Assembly: GCA_948146395.1 (NCBI GenBank)
Contig: OX411556.1
Coordinates: forward strand, 25,279,596-25,343,595
DNA: 64,000 nt
Direction of reading: 5' to 3'
Origin: Fragum whitleyi
Taxonomy: Eukaryota; Mollusca; Bivalvia; Cardiida; Cardiidae
Shown one piece after another: positions 26,101 to 34,593 of the stretch. Made by a program: the position numbers and the translations under genes. The notes under the pieces are model-generated. The model did not search any database. It was not told the DNA's origin and was given only the letters and a program-made list of their open reading frames with translations. Within the stretch, counting starts at the first letter, position 1, and each line of letters starts with the position of its first letter.

Positions 26101-28976
26101 TTTCAGACGTATCACATTACAATGCAGCCTCCCTACCCTATCAGTATCCAAAGTGAAGCACCAGTATTTGTTATAATCGACGTTATAACCCGACAACAGT
26201 CGATTTATGACCCCTTGTCAAGTGTCCTTAGTTCTAATCACGCAAATGAATCAGTTCGATATGACAATGCGCGATGCAGTTCTGAAATTCATTTTTTCGA
26301 CAAAAGTCTTCTCAGTTTTTCGTTACAACCTGTATATGCAGTATAACTCAACCAACTTTAGTTTCGCAGGGAGCATCCAATCGGCTACATGAGCAGAAAA
26401 CATGTTTATCATATTGGATTGTCTCTGCTCAATTGAATATGGGTAAGGAACAAATTTTAACTCAATTACTTTCCAAAATAAAGTAATGCTATAACAGCAA
26501 AGTGGTCGATATCGGGACAGAATCACTTTCCATTCAAAGGTGATGCGTTATTATTGTTGTTCAGTTTATTACGGGCCCACTACCTTACTGCTCAATTGCT
26601 TCCAAACAAAGAAGTGTTATATTATCGTTTTTAGCCGAACTCTGCTATCTCAGTGGAAACGCATTGGGCTGGCAATCTTCGGGTCGTAAGTTTGAACCCA
26701 TGGGCCTGTTGTTCTATACATTTTACGATCATTTTTGTGCAAGTCAAATATTAAAGTTACTTCTACAGTAGTTACTAAATATGGAATTCTACCATGCATC
26801 ATCTCTTTGGAATCGTCTACTAAAGACGATTACAATGAGATATTGCAAGGCGGAATCTAACATTGAATGAAAGCACCACGTACGATTTGTGATTTGACTT
26901 TCGATTAATTTTATGATTTTGACTTAGGATTAATTTTTTCGGAAGAAGTAAATTAGTAAAACGGGCCCCTGGTACAACCTTCATACGTCGTTTTTGCATT
27001 TTAAAAGATCATTTTGCTGTAGTTTAAAACGCTTCTAACAAAGACAGGCCCATACATAGGGTACACAAAGAACAAGTCCGATCCCAATTCAACAAGAATC
27101 TACCAACCGCTAAACAATAGTTGGTTCGTAAAACGTTTAGTTCGTATAAATTACCCCGATCACATGAACTACGAACTATCGAGGGGGTACTGTACTTCTC
27201 AACATTTGACAGAGATCAAAATGATAACCACGTACATTCTGAGGGACATGTCATTTCAACAAGCACAAAATATATGAGCCTATGCGTGACCTTTCCAACC
27301 TAGTCAAACATTTGTTAGTGGCAAATATTGAGCAGTCTATGCAGTTCTACAGTGCAACAGGAAGATTGGCTGTCTGCCTTAATACACTTCTAGGCCTGAT
27401 CTATCTACGAAGCGCAAAGCAAAACTCTGTTCAGACTGTTCAAATGAACAGGCTGGCAAGAGTATTTGCTTGGCGCATATTTCAAATTGTTGTAAATGTC
27501 GCGCACAGACTCAAATGTCTTTTTTTTTCGTGTACAGAATAACATAATAAATGATTCAAGAGCACCACCTGTGCGTGTCAACGCTCTGTGACGGTTGCTT
27601 GTCTAGTAAGATTAAACGGTAATTGCTTGTTTGATAATATTTTTTTTTTCCTTTTCAACAACGTTTTTTTTCAAATATGAAACAGCGAATCTTATATTGC
27701 TTATTTCAAGTGAATTTTATATTGACTATTTCAAGTGAAAGACAGACGAACAGTTCACGAAAAGAATCGTCTTTGTGTAGAACCCGGAAAGCTTCCCACC
27801 GTAAAGCAAGGCCCCCAGTCTCCGAGATGCTATGGCCAGAAATCAAAATCCGTGAGTGGTCTCCTTGTTTACTCTTTCTCTGACAGTGACTATTTGTACT
27901 GCCAAATAAATTTGAGCCTCTGTGTGATATTTCAAACAATTTCGTTTATGCGCGAGGCGCAAACTTTATGCAGCCTTGATGGTAACATAAAAAAACAACA
28001 TAATCGCCGACTGCCTAAAGAGGGGCATAAGACCGTGTCATTCTACACATTACAGAGGGAAGACTCTGGTCAGTCTGTGTAGATGCACAGACTGACTAGA
28101 GTCTTAGCTTTTAGCACAAGTGAAATCGTTGTAAATGTCAGACTCAAGCTAATATGACATTGAGCGTTAACTATTTTTCTCTACACAGAAAATGGTTTAA
28201 TACGAATCTGTTAAAATAATGGAAATTTTTGGATGTTTACTTAGCTCTTAACCTTTAAGAAATCGGGATATTTTTATCTGTATGGTTGTTTAAATAGAAA
28301 CATGGCATTACAAACCCAATGACCTTTGGGTCTGTCTCAGAATTAACTAACAAATGTGTTCGAAAAAAGTAGTTACCATATTAATCATCTTGATTATTCA
28401 TCTCAAATTTAAACAAATTGATACTATTTTTAGTTCTTAAATATTGTTGGAAAGCAACCATTTTATTCTATAACTTAAGCGCATTCGTATAATTATGAAG
28501 TTATCGTTTTAGATTAAAAGAAAACATCAAAGTTGAACAAAAAAAAACACGTTTTGCTTGACAATAAAAAATTATATGAGCCGGAGCGTGACATTTCCAA
28601 CAATTTGACATGTGTGTTCAATGAAAACCTTGCGCAGCTCAGACAGCAACAAAATGCAATTTTTAGGTCACCTTGCTGTCTAAAGATACCTTGAGCCATT
28701 CTCTTTCTACAGAGCGAACAGTGAAGGCTCTGGTTAGACTGTGCGAATGCACAGGCTGGCCAGAGTCTTAGCTTAGCGCACTTTTGAAATTGTTGGATTT
28801 GTCACGCACAGGCTCATTTATGTTTTCAGATACCAAAAGACTCAACAAAGAAGAAAGCCACGGTAGATGACAAACTTCCCGCCATTAATGACAAACGTCA
28901 CGTGACTGTTGACGTACCGGATGCGTGTCAGCAAGAATCCAACACAGATAACGAGAAAATTGAAACTGAAATGTAA
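2043..28976 (+). CDS. Gene 1: uncharacterised 12-exon gene, predicted 1,355 aa
   Basis: Hand-built gene model. Coding exons: 2043-2148, 2533-2584, 4133-4363, 6276-6419, 7342-7560, 8121-8354, 8982-9169, 9734-10030, 18578-19236, 23621-25295, 27736-27851, 28830-28976. The lengths sum to 4,068 nt (1,355 codons plus stop) and every donor phase matches the next acceptor phase, which is the main evidence that this is one gene. The product is rich in K, E, D, S and N, has no signal peptide or membrane segment, and looks mostly disordered. Two CxxC pairs are visible, one in exon 7 and one at about residues 1009-1012. A short LP-x-I motif recurs near residues 470-1330. I do not recognise the family and assign no function. 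Exons could be missing inside the 8.5-kb and 4.4-kb introns, and the start codon is uncertain. Confidence 0.7.
2533..2584 (+). CDS. Gene 1, small exon (residues 36-53)
   Basis: A 52-nt exon between TTTGAATACAG and CC|GTAAGT. It enters in phase 1 and leaves in phase 2, which fits both neighbours. It encodes TPVDMSPRIEQRNNNT. It is too short to be found by ORF length; the case rests on the strong donor and on the phase match. Confidence 0.5.
2765..3062. repeat. Family E repeat, copy 1
   Basis: About 300 bp, recognised by GAGACAATTATCATTTCCCA, CAACCGAGTTAGA and ATTTATCTTATAACC(T/G)CTATTTG. It contains the GAGGCTCTGTCGAG stem and no coding sequence. Confidence 0.65.
3238..3503 (-). mobile_element. 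tRNA-headed SINE, family 1, copy 1
   Basis: Minus strand. The head has an A box (TAGCACAGTTGGTAGCGCG) and a B box (GGTTCGATCCC) as in a tRNA-derived pol III promoter. The body includes ATGGGTTGATAATCGTAGAC and CCATTGCTAGGTGCTCC, and the tail end reads GCGGCGTAAAACCCC. This is the best-preserved of four copies. Confidence 0.8.
3549..3779. repeat. Family A, copy 2 (half)
   Basis: Only the half from TTCAAGAACCAATCAGACGC to the CACGATTTTACTTACTGTA end remains. Confidence 0.6.
4133..4363 (+). CDS. Gene 1, exon (residues 54-129)
   Basis: The acceptor TTTTTTTTAACAG is strong. The donor TTG|GTTTGT is weak, but its phase (2) agrees with the next exon. The peptide is acidic at first (LEPDSEEEVKTDK), then basic and Gln-rich. 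An apparent continuation as poly-isoleucine is an artefact of the ATT microsatellite that starts 25 bp into the intron. Confidence 0.65.
4389..4456. repeat. (ATT)n microsatellite
   Basis: About 22 uninterrupted units in the gene 1 intron. Confidence 0.95.
4943..5286. repeat. Family D inverted-repeat element, copy 1
   Basis: Family D ends in TACAGT...AAGCGACCAC and GTGGTCGCTTAA...ACTGTA, with a middle hairpin of the type AGAATCGTCT...AGACGATTC. Lengths vary from about 240 to 370 bp. This copy is worn at the left. Confidence 0.65.
5442..5712 (+). mobile_element. tRNA-headed SINE, family 1, copy 2
   Basis: Plus strand; the head keeps TAGCGCAGTAGTAGCGCGTC, the B box is altered to GTTTGATTCCC, and the body runs to GCGACGCAAACCCC. 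It lies in the gene 1 intron 4364-6275. Confidence 0.75.
6276..6419 (+). CDS. Gene 1, exon (residues 131-177), basic
   Basis: 144 nt, phase 2 in and out, between CATTTTCTCAACAG and TTCAG|GTACGC. It encodes an Arg-rich segment with RSRSQVNLASQD near its middle. The donor is the first unit of a 35-40-bp tandem repeat that repeats the same splice-site sequence downstream (see 6410-6625). Confidence 0.65.
6410..6625 (+). repeat. Tandem repeat carrying serial splice donors
   Basis: Six units of about 35-40 bp, 'ACACAGTTCAGGTACGCCCA...TTTACTTCAGAA'. The first unit is the true donor of the exon ending at 6419. Units 2 and 5 keep CAG|GTACGC; units 3, 4 and 6 have lost it by point changes. Confidence 0.75.
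7068..7128. repeat. Short palindromic repeat (four copies)
   Basis: TCGACCCTGGTCAGACTGCG ... CGCAGACTGACCAGGTTCGA. Others are at 3062-3118, 4556-4612 and 59216-59272. Some share about 120 bp of downstream sequence, so they may be ends of a larger element. Confidence 0.55.
7342..7560 (+). CDS. Gene 1, exon (residues 179-250), acidic
   Basis: 219 nt between TACTCGTTTCTAG and CC|GTAAGC, phase 2 in and out. The acidic stretch YPDDYDPELARLFDDYVEEC looks like a folded or amphipathic element and is followed by a basic tail (RGHRRRDLNH). It is one of the more protein-like parts of the gene. Confidence 0.75.
7735..8062. repeat. Family D, copy 2
   Basis: Complete, about 58 bp before the gene 1 exon at 8121. 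Confidence 0.65.
8121..8354 (+). CDS. Gene 1, exon (residues 252-328)
   Basis: 234 nt, acceptor ATTTATTTGACCAG, donor AA|GTATGA, phase 2 in and out. It encodes DTKEAFWRGFMEGMNHSKH, then an acidic region and a likely helix ending FLKEWEDIQ. The mix of aromatic and charged residues suggests a short folded segment inside a disordered protein. Confidence 0.75.
8982..9169 (+). CDS. Gene 1, exon with CxxC motif (residues 330-391)
   Basis: 188 nt between TTGTGTTTTAG and TTGG|GTAGGT, phase 2 in and 1 out. It contains QKCFACNAEQQ, a CxxC pair that could be half of a metal site, then a Ser/Lys/Asp-rich tail. A downstream alternative donor (GTAACG at 9174) would break the frame of the next exon. Confidence 0.7.
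9195..9322. repeat. Family A, copy 3 (left end only)
   Basis: TACAGTTAGTTACATCGTGA at the left end; lost after about 125 bp. It starts 25 bp after a gene 1 donor. Confidence 0.6.
9389..9620. repeat. Family C inverted-repeat element, copy 1
   Basis: Family C is about 235 bp. Its ends are inverted copies of TGAGCCTGTGCGTGACAT followed by TTCCAACAATTT. A central hairpin has GACTCTGGTCAG and CTGACCAGAGTC around a GTGCA/TGCAC loop. This copy is complete. Confidence 0.75.
9734..10030 (+). CDS. Gene 1, exon (residues 393-490)
   Basis: 297 nt between TTTAATTGCAG and AAAAG|GTAGTT, phase 1 in and out. The composition is Lys/Ser/Asn-rich and low in complexity. It carries the first LP-x-I motif (GVLPAITTKELPGD). 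The following intron is the largest in the gene (8.5 kb) and is filled with repeats. Confidence 0.7.
10066..10574. repeat. Family A, copy 4
   Basis: Complete but with a duplicated inner segment: the GTTCATCTTGAAC hairpin part occurs twice (about 10320 and 10450). It starts 35 bp after a gene 1 donor. Confidence 0.65.
10600..11350 (+). repeat. Family B element, copy 1
   Basis: Family B starts CACGGGGGGTGATGTC and then has a hairpin region with TAATCGGAGCCA ... TGGCTCCGATTAT. It reaches about 810 bp in its longest copies. No coding sequence is visible. This copy is rearranged at the right: the segment TCCAAAATGCAATATYCTGA occurs twice. Confidence 0.65.
11351..11380. repeat. (GTGA)n microsatellite
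   Basis: Six to seven units at the joint between family B copy 1 and family K copy 1. Confidence 0.85.
11384..12612 (-). repeat. Family K repeat, copy 1, with decayed exon-like segment
   Basis: About 1.2 kb, homologous to 25598-26570. Both begin ATGACACCGTAG and both end near GATGCGTTATT.TTGTTGTT. On the minus strand at about 11690-11780 it encodes GYRGLLVTVNHKDEVSGPFV; the acceptor is lost (TTTTTTTACG) and the donor is altered. It lies in the gene 1 intron 10031-18577. Confidence 0.6.
12934..14205 (-). repeat. Long tandem-monomer element, copy 1
   Basis: Reverse orientation. It starts AACAAGGGACCATTGGCCC and ends AATAGCTCACCATGAGCAC, the counterpart of the 39282 element. Inside are seven or so monomers of about 145 bp with GTGGCCTCTAAA, TTGACCTCATTTTTGACC and CATTCTGACCAAGTTTCA. 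No protein is encoded. Confidence 0.7.
14206..16059. other. Part of a gene 1 intron, no feature recognised
   Basis: AT-rich DNA with many short T runs. Only a fragment with tandem-element end sequence (AACAAGAGCGATTTCGGGCA at 15048) stands out. Confidence 0.5.
16060..16870 (-). repeat. Family B element, copy 2
   Basis: Near full length, reverse orientation, from GTGCGAAGTATAATAAGC to ACATCACTCCCCGTG. Confidence 0.7.
16930..17075. repeat. Family A, copy 5 (left part)
   Basis: Runs from TTAACATCATAAAATTGACA into the (GA)n microsatellite, where homology ends. Confidence 0.55.
17121..17184. repeat. (GA)n microsatellite
   Basis: About 30 units with one interruption; it cuts off a family A element. 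Confidence 0.95.
18148..18556. repeat. Family A, copy 6 (right parts, rearranged)
   Basis: Two successive right-hand pieces rich in CATTCCAAAATCATTC, ending TTTTCACGATGTTCCTAACTGTA about 24 bp before the gene 1 exon at 18578. Confidence 0.5.
18578..19236 (+). CDS. Gene 1, exon (residues 492-710)
   Basis: 659 nt between TTCACACAATTTCAG and GATAAG|GTATGT, phase 1 in and 0 out. The first half is basic and polar. The middle, around TLAKLKLENRSMSSLV, looks helical. The end is Ser/Pro-rich (SSSELLHPVPSSESFSS). Open throughout, with strong splice sites. Confidence 0.75.
19254..19385. repeat. Family C, copy 2 (left arm)
   Basis: Starts about 18 bp after the donor of the gene 1 exon ending at 19236; the right arm is absent. 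Confidence 0.55.
20566..20668. repeat. Family C, copy 3 (right arm)
   Basis: Right arm only, just before the LINE. It may be the other half of copy 2, displaced. Confidence 0.5.
20740..22215 (+). mobile_element. 5'-truncated LINE (non-LTR retrotransposon), 3' end with RT C-terminus
   Basis: The frame from 20740 holds VVVPTLLYGCELWNN, a hallmark of the end of LINE reverse transcriptases. The frame is broken by TAA at 21223, continues in the same register to about 21560, then shifts by one into a C-x2-C ... DCPH zinc-finger-like end (TCPVCQCVIFDEKAYVLFDC) and stops at 21843. A non-coding tail ends near 22215 with GGAAATAAAATGAATGAATT. It lies in the gene 1 intron 19237-23620, in the gene's direction. 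The copy is inactive; the clade was not determined. Confidence 0.8.
22498..22800. repeat. Family E, copy 2
   Basis: Same strand as copy 1, just after the LINE. Confidence 0.65.
23396..23551. repeat. Family C, copy 4 (left end missing)
   Basis: Hairpin and right arm retained, 70 bp before the largest gene 1 exon. Confidence 0.55.
23621..25295 (+). CDS. Gene 1, largest exon (residues 711-1268)
   Basis: A 1,675-nt open exon between CATTTTTAG and CATG|GTAAGT, phase 0 in and 1 out. The length of open frame in AT-rich DNA makes this the surest part of the gene. The product is Lys/Arg/Asp/Glu-rich. It has a CTSCGG motif at about 1009-1014, two LP-x-I motifs (NLPPISCT and DLPKISVST), and an ordered-looking stretch, FKFLDKNIKLRFEVDLPDEE, near residue 1120. 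The overlapping 127-codon minus-strand ORF is a shadow. Confidence 0.85.
25333..25478. repeat. Family H palindromic repeat (three copies)
   Basis: Built around CGAGGTTTCCTAGTGAAATT / AATTTCATTAGGAAACC. Other copies are at 31000-31192, where the right arm is duplicated, and 32445-32612. This copy lies 37 bp past a gene 1 donor. Confidence 0.65.
25598..26570 (-). repeat. Family K repeat, copy 2
   Basis: Second copy, in the gene 1 intron 25296-27735, same orientation as copy 1, about 14.2 kb apart. It has an extra AT-rich insertion near 25650-25780. Confidence 0.6.
25986..26070 (-). CDS. Exon-like segment inside family K, copy 2
   Basis: Minus strand: acceptor ACAGTTTTTCAG, 85 nt open, donor CATAG|GTAAGT. 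It encodes GYHGLVMTVNVKDEKSGPFV and continues DSFIGDTH. The peptide is conserved with copy 1 while flanking DNA has diverged, which suggests it was once coding. It loosely resembles part of a Reeler-type domain, but this is not secure. Confidence 0.35.
27275..27513. repeat. Family C, copy 5
   Basis: Complete, in the gene 1 intron 25296-27735. Confidence 0.7.
27736..27851 (+). CDS. Gene 1, exon (residues 1270-1307)
   Basis: 116 nt between GACTATTTCAAG and AAATCC|GTGAGT. Two frames are open. The one encoding KDRRTVHEKNRLCVEPGKLP was chosen because it alone accepts phase 1 from the previous exon and joins the last exon in phase 0 without an early stop. Confidence 0.55.
27913..28146. repeat. Family C, copy 6
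   Basis: Complete, 60 bp after the gene 1 exon ending at 27851. The hairpin is nearly perfect (CTCTGGTCAGTCTGTG / CACAGACTGACTAGAG). Confidence 0.7.
28577..28815. repeat. Family C, copy 7
   Basis: Complete, ending 14 bp before the last gene 1 exon, so its right end sits at the branch/polypyrimidine region. Confidence 0.7.
28830..28976 (+). CDS. Gene 1, terminal coding exon (residues 1308-1355)
   Basis: The acceptor is TTTATGTTTTCAG and the stop is TAA at 28974-28976. It encodes a Lys/Asp-rich tail with the last LP-x-I motif (DDKLPAINDKRHVTVDVPD). A family C element ends 15 bp before the acceptor, and a family A element starts 67 bp after the stop, in the probable 3' UTR. Confidence 0.65.
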   Translation: MPKDSTKKKATVDDKLPAINDKRHVTVDVPDACQQESNTDNEKIETEM

Positions 28977-29042
28977 TCATAACTTGTTTATTAAACCACA
29001 AATATTTGGAATGGCATTTAACTTGTTCGTTTGTCTTACAGA

Positions 29043-29479
29043 TACAGTTAGTTGCATCGTGAAATTGACATTAGCCTTAATCATAGACATTCTAAATCAC
29101 TCACTGAACGCTCCATTTAATCATTCAAAACACTGTCAAACCATTCAAAAACGCTCAAACCCATTGAAAGATATATAATCAATAACGTCATTAAAAATAA
29201 ATTTGGATAGAAAAAAAATCGCGATTTCACTGTCATAATTCAAACTGTAAGCGTATAGCGTTATTGAAAAAAAGGAAGCTATCTAAAGAACTTGTATGCA
29301 TATTTTATCAAAGGGGGGTAATCAATATCGCTGATTTTGTTCATCCTGAACAAAATTAGCGATATTGGATTACCTCCCATTAAATCCACTCAAAACTCGC
29401 TCCACACTCTCATCCAATTTCATTCTTAAATCATTCTAAAATCATTCACCTTGTCAATTTCACGTAGTTGGTAACTGTA
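29043..29479. repeat. Family A, copy 7 (gene 1 3' UTR)
   Basis: Complete, with both ends and the central hairpin. If the polyadenylation site at 29501 is used, the whole element is transcribed. Confidence 0.75.
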
Positions 29480-29500
29480 TGTATATTGTGTTGTTCACTC

Positions 29501-29506
29501 AATAAA
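29501..29506 (+). terminator. Possible polyadenylation signal of gene 1
   Basis: AATAAA, 525 nt after the gene 1 stop codon and just past a whole family A element. An ATTAAA at 28990 is closer but lies only 14 nt after the stop. Confidence 0.3.
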
Positions 29507-29935
29507 GGGTATATTGATCTAACGTTAAAACAAAAAAAAAAATACCCTCTATATAAAGCCACCGTCACGTCGAATCGTTTTGGTCAGTCTTTTTACACAT
29601 AAGACGTAAGGTTGAAAGTCTTACTTGGCCGTTGCAATTTTTCAAGATGTGCGTTGGACGTCAAAGAAGGCTCTTCTAGAATTATAGTTTACAATTTACA
29701 TTGTCAAAACGACAGCTTTCTGCTTCGCTTTATTAATAACGGTAATATAAATGTATAAAAGTATCAAAAGCTTAAGAACATTCGGAACGTTTCTCTATTG
29801 TTCGACCCGCTATGTACACGTTGGCATATCATTTTTGGAAAATTACCATGACGCTAGTTGGTTATACTTATTGGTTTGCTTTGTGCTAGTACTATGATTC
29901 CTTGTTCGTCTTGGTGAAATGGTGTTACAGTAAGT

Positions 29936-30363
29936 AACATCGTGAAATCGACATTCACCCCAATCAAAACCATTCTAAATCGCTCACTCAGCGCTCCATT
30001 TATTCATTCCAAACACTCACGCACACCATTCAAAAACGCTCAAACCCATTGAAAAATAGAATCACAACGTCATCCAAAATAAATTTCGATAAAGAAAAAT
30101 CGCAATTTACCAGTCATAAATCAAGTTGTAAGCGTCTTGAAGTTCTTGAAGAAATAGGAAGCTATCTATAGAACTTGTATGCGTATTTTATTAAAGGTAG
30201 GTAATCAATATCGATAATTTTGTTCATCCTGAACAAAATTAGCGACATTGGATTACCTCCCTTTAATTTCACTCAAACGTCGCTGCACATACTTGTTCAA
30301 TAACACTCCGAAATCATTCCAAAATCTTTCACAATGTCAATTGCATGATGTTGTTAACTGCAT
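29936..30363. repeat. Family A, copy 8
   Basis: Complete; the left end reads TACAGTAAGTAACATCGTGA. It is intergenic, 460 bp after copy 7 in the same orientation. Confidence 0.75.
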
Positions 30364-31964
30364 ATGCTTGAAACCCACAAGGCAGACAGAATTTGCTACA
30401 CTATGATCAGCATTTCGAAGACACTCGACAAAAAATCTATCGCCCGCAAAACGCTATTATTTCGTGTTTTTTGTTTTTGTTTTGTTACGCACGTTACACT
30501 CTCGATTCCCGTTTCTAAATCGTTCTTCTTGCACTAGTGGCGCGTGAACAACCGCTTAAAAGTTATAGTTGTATCTTAATTGATAGCAATCACAGGATTT
30601 ATAAGCGTTTAATCTAAACGTTCGAAAGAAATACGTTCCTCGCGCGTTAATCCCACGTCGAAGCTACTAGAACGCACAAAAATCAACAATCAATTTTTGA
30701 AAGACCAGGGGTTAACTGTGATAGCGGCATAATGTTAAAGCAAATGGTGAGCTGTCACCAGCGTTTTTTTTGAAATTAGTATGAACATAATTATTTCTTA
30801 ACAATTGGTAAAACTGATAATTTCGGCGTAAATAAATTGATCATACTTCTTTTTATCGCTTGAAAATATAAACACATGTGAATCAAAGTTTTCGATTCTC
30901 GAACTGTCAGTCTTTTGATCGGGAGGCCGACACTCTACCAGTAAACCACGGACACTGACGTTTAACTACGCCAAACAACGAATTTCAACATTTTAGGGTA
31001 GAAGACACGAAATAACTCCGAAACATCTCGGACCTACTTATTTTCCACGATGTTAACCGAGGTTTCCTAATGAAATTATAAGTAAACCCTGGTTAACACC
31101 GTTCATGAAATTAAAAGTAAACCCTGGTTAAAACCGTTAAAGTTCATGACTTCCAAAACGTTGTGGAAATATTACGTGTCCACTACTTAAAACCTAAGAA
31201 ATCGGTTATTCTAAGCGTAACAATGTTCGTCAGATTTTGCTTCGTCATGTGTTTCTCGTCAAGTAATTTTTATACAAATGACGAAAGTGCTATTGTTCCT
31301 GCGATTATGGTGTAAAAATATTGGCGAACGTTTTGAAATTGTTACCCGTTTTGCAAATGAGCACACGTGCAAAGCGGGGTAACATTTCTAGAACGTTTCG
31401 TTGAACGTTTTATCTTGAAGGCAGGACTGATGTTGCAATCGCTACTACGATAATATTTGAGGAAGGGTTGGGTGATTTAAGAATTTTGAAAAAGGATTTC
31501 CTAATGAAATTAATTGTGTTTTAAATGCTTTGTACGTTCAAACCTGAAGGCCGTTTGACAGACGTACGTCAATCAACAGACTTCTACATAACACTTTGGA
31601 AATGAAGCGAAGACTTGAAAATTGGGGAGTCATTGACTCCTTAACAATATGATTCTTGTGGTCAAAACTGACTTTAAGACAATTTGAGTTTAAGCGACGT
31701 TCTCTTGTATCGCCTTATGCTATCATTCTAGATTAAGTCATATACCACTCAGTGATTTTTATTCTCGAAATCATTCCAAAACCATTCATCTTGTCAAATT
31801 AATGGTGTTACGCAGCTCGTTCTTTTTATAAAATGAAGAAATCTTCCATAAAAAATTGTGGTATTATCTACGGACAAATCCAATGTTTCCACATCCACGA
31901 CTTCCAATGAAACCAAGGAATGATTTGAACTGTTTGTATGTGTTTCGATTGATTTTACTAAAGC

Positions 31965-32260
31965 GATAAATCATTTTATCTTATAACTATACAAATTTCC
32001 GTGTGATAACATCCCATATGATATTTTTTATGATATCACACAGTTATTTTTAGAACAATGATATTCTTCGGTTATTTTTAGAAACTTGCATTTCTGTAAG
32101 AAACGTCGACAAAAACAAGGCAAATAGAGGTTATAAGATAAATATAATACGTACTTAGTGTATTGTATGAAAAAATATCAAACTCGGTTGTGAGAAATGA
32201 TATTTGTCTCGGCAGATTTTTTCTCATACAAAACGCTAAGTACGTATTTTATATAAGAAT
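31965..32260. repeat. Family E, copy 3 (reverse)
   Basis: Reverse orientation, intergenic; the stem part is shortened. Confidence 0.65.
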
Positions 32261-32659
32261 AATTTGAGTGAGAGTGAAAATGAATTTATGAGTGAGTAGG
32301 CGTTTTAGAAAGGTCTTGTGTGGGGTCGATATCAAATTAAAGAAATTCCTTACTTTATAATGAGTATTCAGCCATTGTTTCATGTCGTCGTTGTCGTGCG
32401 AAAGTTATGAAACTTCGTGCTATCTCTGGTATGACTTAAGCTAGAGGACCCGTAATTTAGTTCCGCAAATTTTAGGAAGAAAATGAATTTGAACAATGTT
32501 AATCGAGGTTTCCTAATGATTTCATTAGGAAACCTTGCTCAACATTGAGAAAGATCATGAGTTAAGAAAAGTTGCAGAACTAATACCGGTCCACTACCTT
32601 TAGGTCATTCACCCGAAAAAAGCACACATGTTTTACGACTATCAAAAGAGTAATTTACT

Positions 32660-33029
32660 ACAATTTACAACAGCGTGAAATTGACATGGTGAATGATTAA
32701 TGAATGATTCTGGAATTAAATTGAATGAGCACGAGGAGTATTTATTACCCCCCTTTAATAAAATATGTACAGAAATTATTCAAATAGCTTCCTACTTCTT
32801 CAAGAACATATCAGACGCTAACAATTTCAACTATGTCATCGAAATCGCAATTTTTGTTCTATTTATATTTGTTAACAATATAGTTGATGATTATATCTTT
32901 TAAGTGATTTTGGAGCGTTTTTTATCAATTTGAGAGAGTGTTTGGAATGAACGAATGGAGCAATGAGTGAGCGACTTAGAATGGTTTTGATTGAGATGAA
33001 TGTCAATTTTACTATGTAACTTACTGTTA
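32660..33029. repeat. Family A, copy 9 (internally deleted)
   Basis: Opposite orientation to copies 7 and 8; the central hairpin is missing. Confidence 0.6.
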
Positions 33030-33323
33030 ACCTCGAATTATTATGGCTTTACCATAATTAATTTTGTGTGAATTCTGTCCCTATTTTCAAGAACATTATC
33101 AAGGGTTCGTCAATTTTCCATTTGCCTTGATCAAATCGATCTGTCAATTTGAATTTAAATATTTACAAATTAACATACAAATTAATATACACTTTCAAGA
33201 CAATAAATGTCACTGGATAAACAGTTAAACTATCAACGCAACAGGCGTTATTCTTTTCAGTACTCATTTCCACTTTCAATGAAATGACAATTATTCGGGA
33301 AATAGTCTCAAGTCAATTACAGC

Positions 33324-33759
33324 TACAGTTAACAACATCGTGAAATTGACAAGATGAATGATTTTGGAATGGTTTAAGAATGACTTAAGTGTGTGGAGCG
33401 AGTTTTGAGTGAATTTAATGGAAGGTAAACCAATTTCGCAAATTTTGTTCAGGGTGAACAAAATGAGCGATATTTAACACCCCCGCCCCCTTTTATAAAA
33501 TAGAAGTTCTATAAATAGATTCCTATTTCCCCTAGAAACCTATTAGACCCTTACAGTTTCAATTATGTCAGTGATATCGCACTTTTTTTCTATTTATAGC
33601 TATTTTCAATGCAGTTGTTGATTGTATCTTTTTTAGTCATTTTGGAGCGTTTTTGAACGATTTGAGTGAGTATTTGAATGAATGATTGGAGCGCTGAGTG
33701 AGTGACTTAGAATGGTTTTGATTGAGATGAATGTCAATTTCACGATGTAACTTACTGTA
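33324..33759. repeat. Family A, copy 10
   Basis: Complete, in the same orientation as copy 9, with CACGATGTAACTTACTGTA at the right end. Confidence 0.75.
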
Positions 33760-34190
33760 ACCCTACGTTTACACTATGTTTTTGGTGACCACGGCAGTCA
33801 CGGTAGTCCAAAACTCATCACGCCGTAGAAGTTTAGTCAAGTTTTATTAATATGTTGCGTTTGGTTTTCGCAGGGTATTTCAAGTTATTCGACAAGGGCG
33901 TAATTCCCATTCCGCATTCTACGCAATTCCGTAAAAGAAATAATACCTTGTTAGAAAATGTCGCCGATGAATGATCATAACAACGAAACTACAGCTTATT
34001 CTAGCTGTAGTTTCGTTTTTCTGATTATTCACCATCGCTCAAATCATCAAAAGGAGCTGACGGAGGGCAATTCATCTTTTGTCACAGTTCATATATCGCC
34101 CAAAGTTATCCTATTTAATCTTTAGTTGTAACGTTCTGAGTGCGTTAAAGTTTCAAAGTCTTAGATATGTTCGAAACAAAACAGGGGTAG

Positions 34191-34368
34191 AAACGAGCTG
34201 CTGAACCCCGATGATCTGACCGCTCACTACGTCACGCGTGGCCTCGGTGTAACGTCTCATCGGAGAGACAATTAATTTGTTTGTGTGCCAGACCGGTAAT
34301 CGAACCAACGATTTTTGAAGTCAGGTGCTTCACCGTCGGGGGCTAATCTGGCTGCTGACAATAACACA
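34191..34368 (-). mobile_element. tRNA-headed SINE, family 2, copy 2 (partial)
   Basis: Minus strand. It shares the B box (GGTTCGATTACCGG) and the GGCACACAAACAAATTAATTG junction with the copy at 49411, then breaks off. Confidence 0.6.
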
Positions 34369-34593
34369 ATGTTTGAAACGTTACCATTTTAAGCCTCGGG
34401 GCACACGTCAACGTAACGTAACGTCACGGGGGCGTTGCGCTCTGACAACTTATATAAGAATTACAACAGTTCGTGATTGATGGCTCTATTCAAAACCGAC
34501 CGTTCAATGTATTTGTCGTGAATTGTGTGGTAGATGAGCGAATTAACTGTGATATATTACTAGGCCCTCGCAAATCCAAGGTAAGATTTAAAT

